From the NCBI GenBank assembly GCA_021234155.1, contig JAJEKV010000026.1, positions 2,478,001 through 2,542,000 of the forward strand: a stretch of DNA of 64,000 nt, written 5' to 3'. The DNA is from Isoetes taiwanensis. Lineage: Eukaryota; Streptophyta; Lycopodiopsida; Isoetales; Isoetaceae. Positions within the stretch are counted from its first letter, which is position 1. Each line of letters starts with the position of its first letter. A program made the translations under genes and the position numbers. Below, piece after piece: positions 1 through 9,752 of the stretch. The notes beneath the pieces are model-generated. The model saw only the letters and a program-made list of their open reading frames with translations, ran no database searches and was not told the DNA's origin.

Positions 1-31
1 TGCCATGATTTCAAGCATACTTGCTTGTTAT

Positions 32-496
32 TTAGCATGATCTTCCGGACCTGCCCATTTTATGAGCAAGCATGTTGTAAGCAAAGGTGGTCCTGTCCGT
101 AGCACTCATGTTCCAAAAGAAACTTCGCATGCACTTGATCCCCCAGGTGGAGAAACTGGCACAACATCTCTGAATACAGCGAATCATGGATTTGAAGTCT
201 AGAATAGAAGCTACAGTGATCTTCCTATCAGCCTTACATGGGGTAGCAGGTGTTCGCGGTGTTCGATTTACCATTTTATAAGACCTCTTTCGAGTCTTAG
301 CAACTTCCACTTGCATTGCATAGAGCTCTGCCTCGATGTTCTGTTCTTTCACAGCCTTTATGAGTGTTGATACTGTAACATTGTCTACTAACACCAAGGC
401 ATTGGACCATCTGACCAGGTTGTGCAGTTGCGGCATTTCAGCACAAGCTTGGCATCTCATAGACGACTTCTCTGGCATAAGACATATCTTCATCAC
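32..496 (-). CDS. Open frame of unknown function, possible continuation of the DUF8039-like fragment
   Basis: Unrecognised 154-codon frame. It starts just where the upstream DUF8039-like frame stops, so it may be a frame-shifted continuation of the same decayed gene, or chance. It contains two CxxC-like cysteine pairs (RCQACAEMPQ near the start and later single cysteines) and a basic stretch (AKTRKRSYKMVNRT). There are no membrane segments and no family I can name. A protein-level search with the upstream segment would decide whether it is one gene. Confidence 0.25.
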   Translation of the reverse strand: MMKICLMPEKSSMRCQACAEMPQLHNLVRWSNALVLVDNVTVSTLIKAVKEQNIEAELYAMQVEVAKTRKRSYKMVNRTPRTPATPCKADRKITVASILDFKSMIRCIQRCCASFSTWGIKCMRSFFWNMSATDRTTFAYNMLAHKMGRSGRSC

Positions 497-980
497 GTGG
501 CAGCCAGGAAGTCTTCCCCTAACCTTATATCACCAAATGCCTGGTTAGGATCAGTGAAGATGATCACCCCATGTCCATAAGGCATATCACAGCAGTCATG
601 CATCAGCTTGCAGTTCCTCTCTACTAGCTCATCTCTTGAAATGCCTTTATCACCACATGTTTGCTTGAACGGACCTTCCTTGTCTTCGATATCTGCCAGT
701 TAATTTTTTTTAACTGCGCTAGCAGAGTGGATATGTCACCTTTGAGCGCAAGGGACGCTATACAATGTGCAGGCCACAAAATAAAACTCCCGAGAGACTC
801 TCTGAGTGTTGAAATCTCGACTTCCGGATATGGAAAAGGTATGCTTCCATCTACAATAACCTCCATAGATACTACCACGGTGCCTCCGGACAAGGGCAAG
901 TTGTGATGTTTGTTGAAGCCATGTACTTTGCCCTCGCCAACTTTGATACCATTGAATAGTATGGACTTTAAATCAGCCAT
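493..980 (-). pseudogene. DUF8039-like domain gene fragment (transposon-associated plant domain)
   Basis: The first part (980 to about 627) reads MADLKSILFNGIKVGEGKVH and then the segment VDGSIPFPYPEVEISTLRES followed by LGSFILWPAH. This looks like the plant DUF8039 pattern (a hydrophobic strand, then 'E-I-x-T-L-x-E-x-x-G-S-F-I-x-W-P'), a domain known mainly from proteins next to plant transposons. A frame change near 627 leads into DELVERNCKLMHDCCDMPYG and HGVIIFTDPNQAF before a TGA at 493-495. The shift and lack of a clear continuation suggest a decayed gene. The function of the domain is unknown. The family call is from memory of the motif and is moderate; that this is coding sequence is more secure than the name. 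Confidence 0.5.
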
Positions 981-1091
981 CTTGGATCAGAAAGGCCGAT
1001 AGTGCTATTAGAAATTGCGGTGGCGATGATACGAAGCACTAAATGCTCGTGTGAAGATAAAGTTGAGCAGTAGGAAAAGCTAGTGCTGCTC

Positions 1092-1447
1092 AAGATCGCT
1101 GCCGCAATCTAGCTGAGAACTGTCAAGCTTGTACAAGTAATCTAAAAATAGTAGACAATAAATCAGTATCCAGACTTGAAAACAGTTTGCTCGAATGCTG
1201 GGCACTCATACTTGTTGAAAGCTGATGAAGATCGCTGCCGCGATCTAGCTGAGGACACATAGGCCTGTTCAAGCAAGAACATAGTGGACATTAAATTAGT
1301 ATCCATTTTTCTGCAATCAGTTTGCTCGAACATTAACTATCTATATTTCTTGACTGCTGATGAAGATCGCCGTCGCGATCGGGATGCGGACAGTGATTTG
1401 AAGTTTGCCAGGATCATTCCTGTTTTCTGAAGTTGTTTTTAGACAAG
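1092..1447. repeat. Diverged tandem repeat, about 135-bp period, 2.5 copies
   Basis: The motif AAGATCGCTGCCGCRATCTA starts at 1092 and 1228, and a diverged copy starts at 1363, giving periods of 136 and 135. Intervening text also matches between copies (for example 'CAGTTTGCTCGAA' and 'ATAGTRGACAWTAAATYAGTATCCA'). Each copy holds an inverted repeat GATCGC...GCGATC. The copia element inserted at the right end of this array. Confidence 0.75.
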
Positions 1448-1662
1448 TGTTAGAATCAAAGCTTGGGATATGAACCCAAGTATGCCAAGTATGAGACTCT
1501 GCCTCTTCCAACCCGCACCTATCTCTGCATCAGATACCCTCATCTGTCCCCATCATTCATATATATATAAGAATATTTTCTTACCAATCTGGATATATCC
1601 ACTTGTCAAATTGTGCATGCCCTTCATATAGAAAATTTGCCAACTTGCCTAAATATTCGGAG
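1448..1662 (-). repeat. Truncated copia 3' LTR (R/U5 part only)
   Basis: Matches 5699-5912 almost base for base, then diverges abruptly at 1663, where the sequence becomes pol (RNase H codons). About 300 bp of U3, present at 5913-6213, is missing here. Confidence 0.9.
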
Positions 1663-3020
1663 ATGTAATGCAAGCTTAACTCAATATGTTTAGTTCTTTC
1701 ATGTTCAACTGGATTTTTGACTATTGCAATGCAACTTTGGCTATCAGAAAAGATAGTTGTAGGATTTATCTGTTTGATATCCAACTCTCCTAGAAGTCTT
1801 CTGAGCCAAATTATTTCTCTGGACAAAAGAGATGAGGCTGCATATTCAGCTTCTGCTGAAGATAAGGCTATAGCAGACTGTTTCTTGGTTCTCCAACTTA
1901 TTGTGCCTCCTCCAAGAAAAATCACATAACCTGTAGTAGACTTCCTTTCTGTTTGATCACCTGCCCAGTCTGCATCTAAATAGGCATACATTTCCAGATT
2001 ATTATCATTGAAAGTTATCCCATAATCTTGAGTTCCTTTCAGGTATTTTAATACTCTTTTTGCAGCCAACCAGTGAACCTTCTCAGGATTGCTGCATCTT
2101 CTGCTCAGGATATTGACAGCATAGGTTATGTCCGGCCTAGTACTCTTGCTCAAGTACAGTAAACACCCTACTAGAGCACGATATGGGACCTGTGTCATGT
2201 ACTCCAGTTCATCTGCATCAACCTCAGAACTTACAGTTAAACGATGGCCTGGTACAATTGGAGTTTTGACAGTACAAGCTTGTTGCATATTGAACCTTTT
2301 AAGCATATTTTCTATATGCCCTTTTTGTTTTAGTTTCAACAATCTGTTTTTCCTGTCTCTAATCACCTCAATTCCTAGAAATTTTTGCAAGGGCCCTAAG
2401 TCTGTCATCTTGAATCTGTGCTGTAGAATATTTTTGCAAACTTCCAGGACTTGAGTGGAATTAGCAACCATGATGCAGTCATCTACATACAAGGCTATAA
2501 TACAAAATTTATCTTCTATTTTGTACTTATATAAGTTACCATCATTTTGAAATTTTTCAAACCCTTGCTCTCTTAGAAAAGTGTCTATGCAAAGATACCA
2601 TTCTCTTGGAGCTTGCTTCAAACCATATACTGCCCTATTCAATTTCCAAACCAAATTGTTTCCTTTCTCAAAACCAGGAGCCTGTTTCATGAAGATGTCC
2701 TCCTCTAGTATAGCATTTAAAAAAGCTGTTTTCACATCTATGTGATGGATTTCATAGTCAAGAGCATTGGCCAAACTTAACAACACTCTTAGGCTAGTGA
2801 GCTTTACTATGGGTGAATAAGTTTCATCATAATCTTGTCCCTGTTTTTGAGTAAACCTCTGGGCCACTAAACGTGCTTTATATTTTTGTGAACCATCTGC
2901 ATTGGTTTTAATTTTAAAAATCCATTTACTGCCAACTATGTTTTGTCCAGCAGGTTGCTCAACAACATCATAAGTATGAGTGTCTGCAAAAGAGCTTAAC
3001 TCATCATGCATAGCCTTTTT
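1581..3020 (-). pseudogene. pol: copia reverse transcriptase and RNase H
   Basis: Second half of the copia polyprotein. It contains the RT motifs WIFKIKTNADG, ARLVAQRFTQKQG, DVKTAFLNAILEEDIFMKQA, VYGLKQAPREWY and the catalytic LYVDDCIMV (YVDD box). It also has the RNase H blocks DADWAGDQTERKSTTGY and SSAEAEYAA. The normal C-terminus is lost: after ERTKHIELSLHYI the frame runs into LTR sequence because of the 3' deletion. A TGA at 3018-3020 separates it from the upstream part; the context NAEE-stop-KKAMHDEL suggests a mutated Trp codon. Not functional as it stands. Confidence 0.93.
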
Positions 3021-3684
3021 TCATTCTTCTGCATTAACACTTTCTAAGGCCTGCTCAACTGTTCTGGGTATTTGAATATCTTCAATTATTGCCATAATTT
3101 GTTCAATTTCATCCTCTGCTTGATTTGGTTGCAGTGGTTCCAACCTTCTGCTCCCACCTAAAGGATTTCTTCCATAGACTTCTTTGTCAAATTTAATTTC
3201 ATCTCGCAATCTTTGTGCTTCTATTCTCCTCTTTCGAGTCTTTTTCTCTGGTGCTTTATCTGCTTCAAGAACTTCTGTTTCAGCTTCAGATCTCTGAGTT
3301 TGAGGTATTTGATTTGCAGCTAATCCATTTATTTTATCCTCCTCCTCCTTTGTACAAAACATCTTCACAGAATATCACATCCCTACTAATCACAATATTT
3401 TTATTTTCTGGAATAAAAATTCTATAGCCTTTCGAGTGGCTATCATAGCCTACAAGAAAACCAATCCCAGCTTTAGCATCAAGCTTTTTCCTGAGTTCAT
3501 CTGGTTTATGAACATAAGCCAGGCAGCCATAAACTTTAAATTTTTCATAATCAATTTCTGAACCTTCTCCATACCACATTAAATCAGGAATATTCCCTTG
3601 CAAGCTTGATGAAGGCAGCTTATTTTGTATGGTATTGGCTGTCAATAAAGCTTCTTCCCATAAATAATTTGGTAATCCAATTTC
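3021..3684 (-). pseudogene. pol: copia integrase C-terminal region and linker
   Basis: Continues from the integrase core. It starts with LPNYLWEEALLTANTIQNKL, then GCLAYVHKPDELRKKLDAKA and GIGFLVGYDSHSKGYRIF, the conserved copia integrase C-terminal block, and then a charged linker (KKTRKRRIEAQRLRDEIKF). A stop separates it from the core at 3685-3687. A frameshift near 3350-3368, at a GGAGGAGGA run, moves the frame before the linker. These lesions mark this copy as non-autonomous. Confidence 0.85.
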
Positions 3685-4974
3685 TTAATCATTGATTTTG
3701 ACCGCATTCATAAGCGTCCTATTTCTTCTTTCTGCTATTCCATTTTGTTGGGGACTGTATCTACATGTTAATTGTCTCCTGATGCCATTTGCAACACAAA
3801 AACTTTTAAACTTGGCTGAAAGATACTCTCCCCCTCTATCAGATCTTATGCACTTTAATTTCTTACCGTTTGCCTTTTTCTCGACAACAACAAACCGTTT
3901 GAAGGCTATCAAAGCTTGAGATTTGTTGGCTAGCAAATAACATTTACATTTCCCCGGTATAATCATCAATGAATGTGATAAAATACCTTTTGCTTGTCCT
4001 ACCTCGACATTCAAAGGTCCACATAAGTCAAGATGAACCAATTCCAAAGATCTCCTTACTTCTTTTCTTTGCTCGAGAAAGGGCAATCTATTAATTTTGC
4101 CTAGCATGCATCCTTCACATATATGCCCTTTTTCCTCATTTTCATATTTGATGAATCCTTTCTTTGCTAATAACTTGAGATTGTTTGCATGAGTGTGTGC
4201 TAATCTATTGTGCCACATCTCAAATTCTGATAGCATCAACATTTGACAAGGTAAATCATTGACATGTTCAAACTGAAATAGTTTACCAACTCGCTTGGCA
4301 TGAAACTTAATTTCATTATTCAACCATATGTTACAGCCAACATCATCAAACACTACTCTGTAACCCAAATCAACTAACTGGCTAACAGATATAAGATTTT
4401 TGATAATTCCAGGTACACACAAAACATTTTTAATGTTCACTATATTTCCTTGCAAATCCCATAGCTGCAATAATCCCCTTCCTTCAATCTTTTGCAAGGC
4501 TCCGTTTCCTACTTGCACACTTTTAGCTTCTCCTTGTTCCAAATTTTTAAGCAAATGAGCAGAGTGGACTACTGATCTTTCAGCTCCACTATCAACTATA
4601 AGAGCATGAGATAACTTGTTAGTATTGTTCTTATTTTCAACAATCGAATTCACCAAGTTTACCTCATCTTCATCAACAATCTTTTCACCTTCTTCGTGTT
4701 CTTGTGCAATAAAAGCACCAGCAGATTTCCTGCCTTCCCCTCGACCTCTTGATGCACCTCTTCCTCTGCTAGAGCTGCCTCTACCTCTTCCAAGTTCCCT
4801 TGGAGTAGGACATTTAGATGCCAAGTGGCCTTGACCACCACATGTGTAGCAGTAAAACTCTTTTTTCTTGAGCTTAGGACAATTACTTTTGACATGACCA
4901 GGTTCATGACAGAAATAACATATGATTTTATCTTGTCTTTTACCAAAGATACAAAATTTCAGTTTCCTCTTCAA
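3685..4974 (-). pseudogene. gag-pol: copia nucleocapsid, protease and integrase core
   Basis: Two zinc knuckles, CYFCHEPGHVKSNC and CYTCGGQGHLASKC, are followed by an Arg/Gly-rich stretch (about residues 62-82). The protease active site is ALIVDSGAERSVVHS. The GAG-pre-integrase HHCC zinc site is seen in MWHNRLAHTHANN...CEGCMLGK. The integrase core has LELVHLDLCGPL (first Asp), IRSDRGGEY (second Asp) and PQQNGIAERRNR (Glu). The frame overlaps the gag frame out of phase at 4940-4974, so a frameshift separates the two; copia elements usually use a single frame. It ends at a TAA inside the integrase. Confidence 0.93.
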
Positions 4975-5662
4975 CTCCTTTTACAACCCTTTTTTGCTCC
5001 ACCTCTGTTCTAATAATTGTTTCAGCCTCTTCCCTGTTCTTAGCAATGTTTCTTATGAATAAACTCAGCTGATCATTATCTACAATTGCTCTAGCAATTG
5101 CTAAAACCTGATATCTCTCAGTGAGATCTACTCCAGCCCCACTAAGATCAGCCACTATATTATCAAACTTGTTAAAAAAGTCTGAGACATCATCCTCGTC
5201 ATGTAACTTAAGATTTATGAGCTCTTTATCCAATAAATCTATTTGTGATGAGGTTTTCTCTTCATAATGTTTGAGCATAAACATCCACATCTCCCTAGGA
5301 CTCTTGTTTCTCAATTTTAGCCTAATTGTAGGACTAACCTTTGAAGCAATGATCCCTTGTGCCTCTTTCACTTTGGCCAAACTAGATCGACCCCTAGCTC
5401 CACTGCTTTCTCCAGAGGTAACTTCTTCACTACTTGCAGCATCTCCTTCCTGTCCCTTTGCAGCAGAGGCATTAACAGCACTGGAACTTGCAACTGTGGT
5501 TGCAACACCTGCACTAGCAATAACAGCAGTAGGATCCACAAGATCCCACAAGTCTTCTACTTCCAACACATGTTTCACAGCATCCTTCCAGATCTGGAAA
5601 CCAGGCCCTCCTTTGTAAACTTCAACTGTTGCCAACAATCCAGCTCCAAAACGGCTAGACAT
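4940..5662 (-). pseudogene. gag: copia Gag (capsid) region
   Basis: I chose the ATG at 5662 (MSSRFGAGLLATVEVYKG), downstream of the PBS. The frame stays open further upstream through the LTR, but that is not expected to be coding. The segment FQIWKDAVKHVLEVEDLW and the later block FNKFDNIVADLSGAGVDLTE resemble the UBN2/retrotran_gag capsid fold (WxxW...L..L). An Ala/Ser-rich insertion lies at about residues 52-90 of Gag. It ends in a frameshifted tail before the zinc knuckles. Its role would be virus-like particle formation in the cytoplasm. Confidence 0.85.
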
Positions 5663-5680
5663 ATCTCCTGAAATACCAAC

Positions 5681-5698
5681 CTGTGCTCTGATACCTAA
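5681..5698 (-). other. copia primer-binding site
   Basis: Read on the minus strand, the bases directly after the 5' LTR are TTAGGTATCAGAGCACAG. The core GGTATCAGAGC is complementary to the 3' end of initiator tRNA-Met, the usual plant copia primer. Confidence 0.88.
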
Positions 5699-6213
5699 TG
5701 TTAGAATCAAAGCTTGGGATATGAACCCAAGTATGCCAAGTATGAGACTCTGCCTCTTCCAACCCGCACCTATCTCTGCATCAGATACCCTCATCTGTCC
5801 CCATCATTCCTATATATATAAGAATATTTTCTTACCAATCTGGATATACCACTTGTCAAATTGTGCATGCTCTTCATATAGAAAATTTGCCAACTTGCCT
5901 AAATATTCGGAGTGGATAGGCCTTGTTGTCCTTAGATTTTGGCTGTTGTTGACTTTGACCATAGACCAGTCAACATCAAACCCTAAGTGGGGGTATCAGG
6001 CATTTTGTGGCGGGCGTAGCAACGTCTGGGTAGTACCTGCCCGCCACTTTTCAACTTTTATGCTTTTTTTTCTTGCATTCACTGCCACTGCTTCTCATGA
6101 ATGCTTGTATGAATCCTCACTAGCCTAGGGGAGCCAAGATGTGGTCACTAATCCCGTTATGTGCTCGAATATCACATGACACACTCTTATGCAATGACCT
6201 CATTTTTCTAACA
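5699..6213 (-). repeat. Full-length copia 5' LTR, 515 bp
   Basis: TGTTAGAA...TTCTAACA ends, an 8-bp perfect inverted terminus. It carries a minus-strand TATATATATA box at about 5812-5821, a plausible promoter, which is present in both LTR copies. U3 occupies 5913-6213 and is unique to this copy because the other LTR is truncated. Confidence 0.92.
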
Positions 6214-6218
6214 ACAAG

Positions 6219-7068
6219 ATACTACTATAAAGACAATTGAAGCTGCGACTCGTTTTCCAGGGTGATTCTTATGTTCTAAAATTCATTTCAGACAAGACAC
6301 TACTTTACAGAGAATATAGTATACAAATGTGGGCCTCTTGTGCTCTCTAACTCGTTCATTTGATATAACAGAAGTTAAAATGGTATAGATGTCCTAGAAT
6401 CTAATTAATACAAAGTTTTAATAGTATATATTGCCTGCTTTCACTCTTCAGAGCATCCAGCAGTCGAAACACCAAGAAAATGCCTTCAAATATAGAAGAT
6501 CGCCTTCCATTTCCAGATGAGCACCTCAAATGCCTCCAATTTGGACGATCGCCTTGGAAGACCTATTCAGCGCCTCAGAAGCTGAATGAATGAATGGAGT
6601 CCAATTAGAATGAATGGCTGGTGTGGCCGTGTAGATGGGTGAATTGAGTTTGAATTTCAAATTCTGGTGATTTCGGCGGGGCTTTTCCATGCCGTATTGT
6701 GACTGTCATTCTCTCATTTAAACTCGTGTGTCGTAAGTATTATGTTGTCCTTCAATGCATCCCATGCCATATTGTGACTGTCATTGTCTCATTTAAACTC
6801 ACATGCCGTGGCTATTATGTTGTCCTTCCTCCCGGCCCATAGTACAGAATTTTGAACTTAATGGTGGCGTCCATACCGAGAATGAAAATTTCAAATTCGG
6901 CATTTCTAAGAATATTCTGAACTCGCCGCCTAAATTTATTGCGCCCTCGAAATTTATTGCGCCCGCAAAATTTATTGCCATCGGCGGAATTCAATTTTTC
7001 GGTCGTCATTTTGACGGGCCATTAATGACCCCCATCCTATAAATTCATGATGCAGAACTTTAACTTAC
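6219..7068. other. Non-coding stretch with two small tandem repeats
   Basis: I see no gene. 6689-6838 holds two copies, 75-bp period, of a unit beginning ATGCCRTATTGTGACTGTCA. 6932-6980 holds three copies, 18-bp period, of AAATTTATTGCGCCC. The right part looks like a transposon end region, but I could not find a matching terminal repeat elsewhere. AGACAAG recurs at 6290-6296 in a diverged copy of the copia target site region. Confidence 0.5.
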
Positions 7069-8390
7069 TTGTTTCGACCTCTGTCTTTGCAGTTTCTCTT
7101 TGACTCTTTAATTCTGCACACTTTGAGCAAACATACATTCTGTGTCTCCTGGGAATTTTCACAAGACCAAATTCACTTTTCCACAGTCTAATGAAGTGTG
7201 AGTAAGAGATGTGCTGAGACTGAACACATGTGTCTTTGTATTCTTGGAAGACATCTTTTTTTGTGATCTTGTCTGTCAAATGATACATATTGCTGTTGGG
7301 CAACGTTTCACATGTTTGTCTAAAATATTTCTCCATCCAGGACACAGCAGCTAGGGCATGCATTATTACAACTCTTCTTGGACCACAATGATCATCAATT
7401 GCTGGGTTTTTGTCCAGTCTTTTATGTATTCGAGACATTCTAATGGACCCTAAACAGTGAACAACCATGAAGCATTTCTGGCAGACTTGTTCACGGTTAA
7501 TATAGTGCAAGAAGGTGTGGCGATCAGGTCTTACATGATAAGCTAATTAGGCATTCTGATTTGCCAATGTCATGGAACTGTAATTGTCTCTAATTGCACG
7601 AAGTTTAGCCATGTTGAATCTGTTAATGCAACCCAACGAGCAACATTTAGTTCTTAGAAATCTCCTCATTTTCTGTTCATCTATAAGGTTTCTTCTTCTT
7701 ACAGAGGAGCATGCTCTCAAGCTAAAATCCACCTTGAATTTCTTAGAAGACTGGTTGGAGAATATGTAGTCTCGTTGTCCCTGGTGTCTTCATCTTCTGA
7801 TGAGAGTTCTACTCTAGGGGTGACCTCCTCTGCCCTGCGTGATGTGTTTCTAGTGGAAAATAGACCATGTGAAGCTATACCCGGATAAGTCGAAGGTATA
7901 GTGTTAAAAGAAGGTGATGGACCATAAGATGTTGTGGGAGCAGATGTTGTTGTAGCGTCCTGGTAAGGAGTTCTTGCAAACATCTCCCTTACAGCAGACT
8001 GGAATTCTGCAAACCCATATGTCGTGTAGAGGAGTAAATGTTGCACAATATCATCCTCATTTGTAATGAAGTCGTCATGAGAGAAGTCATGGAGAATCTC
8101 ATATTCTTTTGAGCGTTCTGATGTTCTTGTGTTTCTATTTGAGGCAGGAGAAACGACAAATATTGGAGGTAGCCTGTTCCGAACAACTCATTGAGGTGGA
8201 GCCTGTGTCGGTTTAGGGGATGCAACAAAAGGTGGTGGAAGCCTGCTACGTACAGGCGGAGATGCTGTGTTGGGAGAGGGCATTGTACTTCCTGCTGGAC
8301 TTGGTGATGGCTGGAAAGGTGGTGGCAGTCTACTACTTGCTGGGCTTGAACTCAATGATGATTTTAGTGGTACTATATCGTAATATCGGT
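7069..8390 (-). pseudogene. Transposase N-terminal half, same broad type as the 20-23 kb transposase
   Basis: From right to left: a proline-rich region with three repeats of RLPPPF/RLPPIF (8390-8130), a Ser/Glu-rich linker, a cysteine cluster (RTKCCSLGCINRF), then VCQKCFMVVHCLG, NPAIDDHCGPRRVV, and SYSHFIRLWKSEFGLVKIPR followed by MYVCSKCAELK. This order (CCxxxC, zinc-like CxxC, 'S-x-F-x-x-x-W-x-x-x-F-x-x-V-x-I-P' and CxxC) resembles the N-terminus of DDE transposase-like proteins with DFAENY/SDG/HGKG cores. It ends at a good GTAAGT donor (7063-7068), with no catalytic domain following. An in-frame TAA (7547-7549), a TGA in the proline-rich part and frame changes show decay. The family link is my inference from motif order. 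Confidence 0.6.
8160..8390 (-). repeat. Proline-rich in-frame tandem repeat
   Basis: Three units of about 72-78 bp encode SSRLPPPFQPSPSPAG, RSRLPPPFVASPKPT and RNRLPPIFVVSPAS. They lie at the N-terminal side of the transposase-like pseudogene. A TGA interrupts the third junction (CCTCAATGA). Confidence 0.65.
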
Positions 8391-8922
8391 ATCACTATTT
8401 TGGCGATAATCTTATATGTGAAACTTTTTTGGAAGGCGATAAATTTTTCCCTTTACGAAATTCTATAGTGCGTGTGGCGATAAAGATTAATCACTAAAGT
8501 ATTTGTTTAGTACTTTCGATATGTCTAAAATCTTAACATAGTATTGTTGTCATGAGGCAATATAATGACACACATAAATGACACTAGCTAATGTTGTGAG
8601 CTCCCATTTTGTTTCGTTGATTATATCTGGGAGTATTGTATCCCATGGTTAAAGACATCAAACGGTATGGCTTTACTATATTCTATAGACATTTAAGACG
8701 TAGGTATTGCACAAATCATAATCTGACACCTTCGCCTCTATACTCCCTAGCTATATGGAATTGGTAAGTTCATGTTGTTAAGTAGGCGATTTGTTTGAGA
8801 TTTAAGGATTAGATTAGTGATAGAGAGGCGAAAATACTCCTTCACTAAGTCCATATACTTGGCAAATGTGGTACAAGGCGGAAGGTTTCTCCAACAAAAT
8901 TTGGCGAATTAATCTCATTATT
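8391..8922. other. AT-rich non-coding stretch with recurring GGCGAT
   Basis: No gene seen. GGCGAT or GGCGAA recurs in similar contexts at about 8402, 8437, 8476, 8784, 8827 and 8903, more often than expected for such AT-rich sequence. It could be an intron or promoter of the minus-strand gene, or a diverged small transposon. Confidence 0.4.
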
Positions 8923-9189
8923 TTACTGAAGGAATCCTACTAAACATAGTGGCAAATTTTTCAAAAATCCAAACATATAGGAATTTTGCGATAAATAGCC
9001 ATTAAAATCAACGTTGCTTGGACTGTCTTCGGGAAGCAACAAAGATTTTGACGAGGTGGGAGTTGAAGAAGTATGCACATCAGAAGAATACACGTTCAAG
9101 CCAAGAGTATCTTCAGAACTAGAGGAACTGGAGACAAAAAAAAGGTGCTGGAATGGAAGTTTGTTAACAAAGTGATTCACCATCTGCAA
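8923..9189 (-). CDS. Ser-rich short frame, possible first exon of the transposase-like gene
   Basis: 88 codons starting MQMVNHFVNKLPFQHLFFVS, then six serines and an acidic Ser/Thr-rich stretch. It lies upstream of, and on the same strand as, the proline-rich region at 8390, so it may be the gene's N-terminal exon. No family recognised. Low-complexity composition makes the call weak. Confidence 0.3.
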   Translation of the reverse strand: MQMVNHFVNKLPFQHLFFVSSSSSSEDTLGLNVYSSDVHTSSTPTSSKSLLLPEDSPSNVDFNGYLSQNSYMFGFLKNLPLCLVGFLQ

Positions 9190-9229
9190 AATAGTGTGGA
9201 GGCATAAGCAGCAGTATTAAAGTACAAGT

Positions 9230-9690
9230 TCCAGTAAAAGTGAAGGAAAACGTATTCCAGAATACAAAACTATTTGAGTGGGAAACAAAAACCTATTCCG
9301 GTATACACGACCAAGACAGTAAGAACATGTGTATTCCCTTTACATAGAACAATAGAAGGTTCCATTGCCTACCTTTAAAAAGGAATTTTGGCGCCCTCAG
9401 TTCCGTATTCCAGTCTCAGAGCTCTAGTCGCCGGCGCCAGCGCCTTCGAATTTCTTTCTTGAGATTATATTCCGGTTCACATAAAGATATCATGGAGAGG
9501 TGAGTCCAGAAAGTACAATGTAAGACCTTTTTAGAACGTATGAGTCCAACCCTATTCCGGAATACAATTCTAGTTTCAAAAGTGTATTTTGGAACACACT
9601 TTTGCTTCATGTTAAAGCCAAAGTGTATTCCGAAATACACTTTTGCTTAACCTGCTGATGATCGGGTATTCCGAAATACAGTGTTTTGCC
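9230..9690. promoter_or_regulatory. Cluster of GTATTCCRRAATAC palindromes between divergent genes
   Basis: Near-palindromes occur at 9252-9265 (GTATTCCAGAATAC), 9293-9306, 9552-9565 (CTATTCCGGAATAC), 9583-9596, 9625-9638 and 9666-9679 (GTATTCCGAAATAC). Half sites lie near 9331, 9404 and 9468. The block sits between the minus-strand transposase-like pseudogene and the plus-strand methyltransferase pseudogene. A related palindrome, GCGTATT-ATCC-AATACGC, is at 9836-9853. The pattern suggests a binding-site array for a dimeric protein such as the element's own transposase or a regulator; that role is inference. Confidence 0.6.
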
Positions 9691-9752
9691 AGGAAGTTTG
9701 TGGCACACTCATTGTTGTCTTGGTTATCTTTCAGCCAAAAAAATGTCATAAC

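Larger units (their letters stand above)
1448..6213 (-). mobile_element. Ty1/copia LTR retrotransposon with partly deleted 3' end
   Basis: Bounded by TGTTAGAA at 1448 and TTCTAACA at 6213, with a 5-bp target duplication ACAAG (1443-1447 and 6214-6218). Domain order on the minus strand is gag, two zinc knuckles, protease, integrase, reverse transcriptase, RNase H, which is the copia order. The 5' LTR (right) is full length at 515 bp. The 3' LTR (left) keeps only its first 215 bp, because a deletion fused pol to the LTR and removed U3 and the polypurine tract. The shared LTR parts differ by only a few bases, so insertion was recent, yet pol holds stops and frameshifts. Confidence 0.95.

Noticed and set aside
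6290-6296. AGACAAG as the right target duplication of the copia element
   Set aside because: The LTR end TTCTAACA at 6213, followed by ACAAG, gives a perfect inverted terminus and a standard 5-bp TSD. The later AGACAAG is a diverged repeat of the target region.
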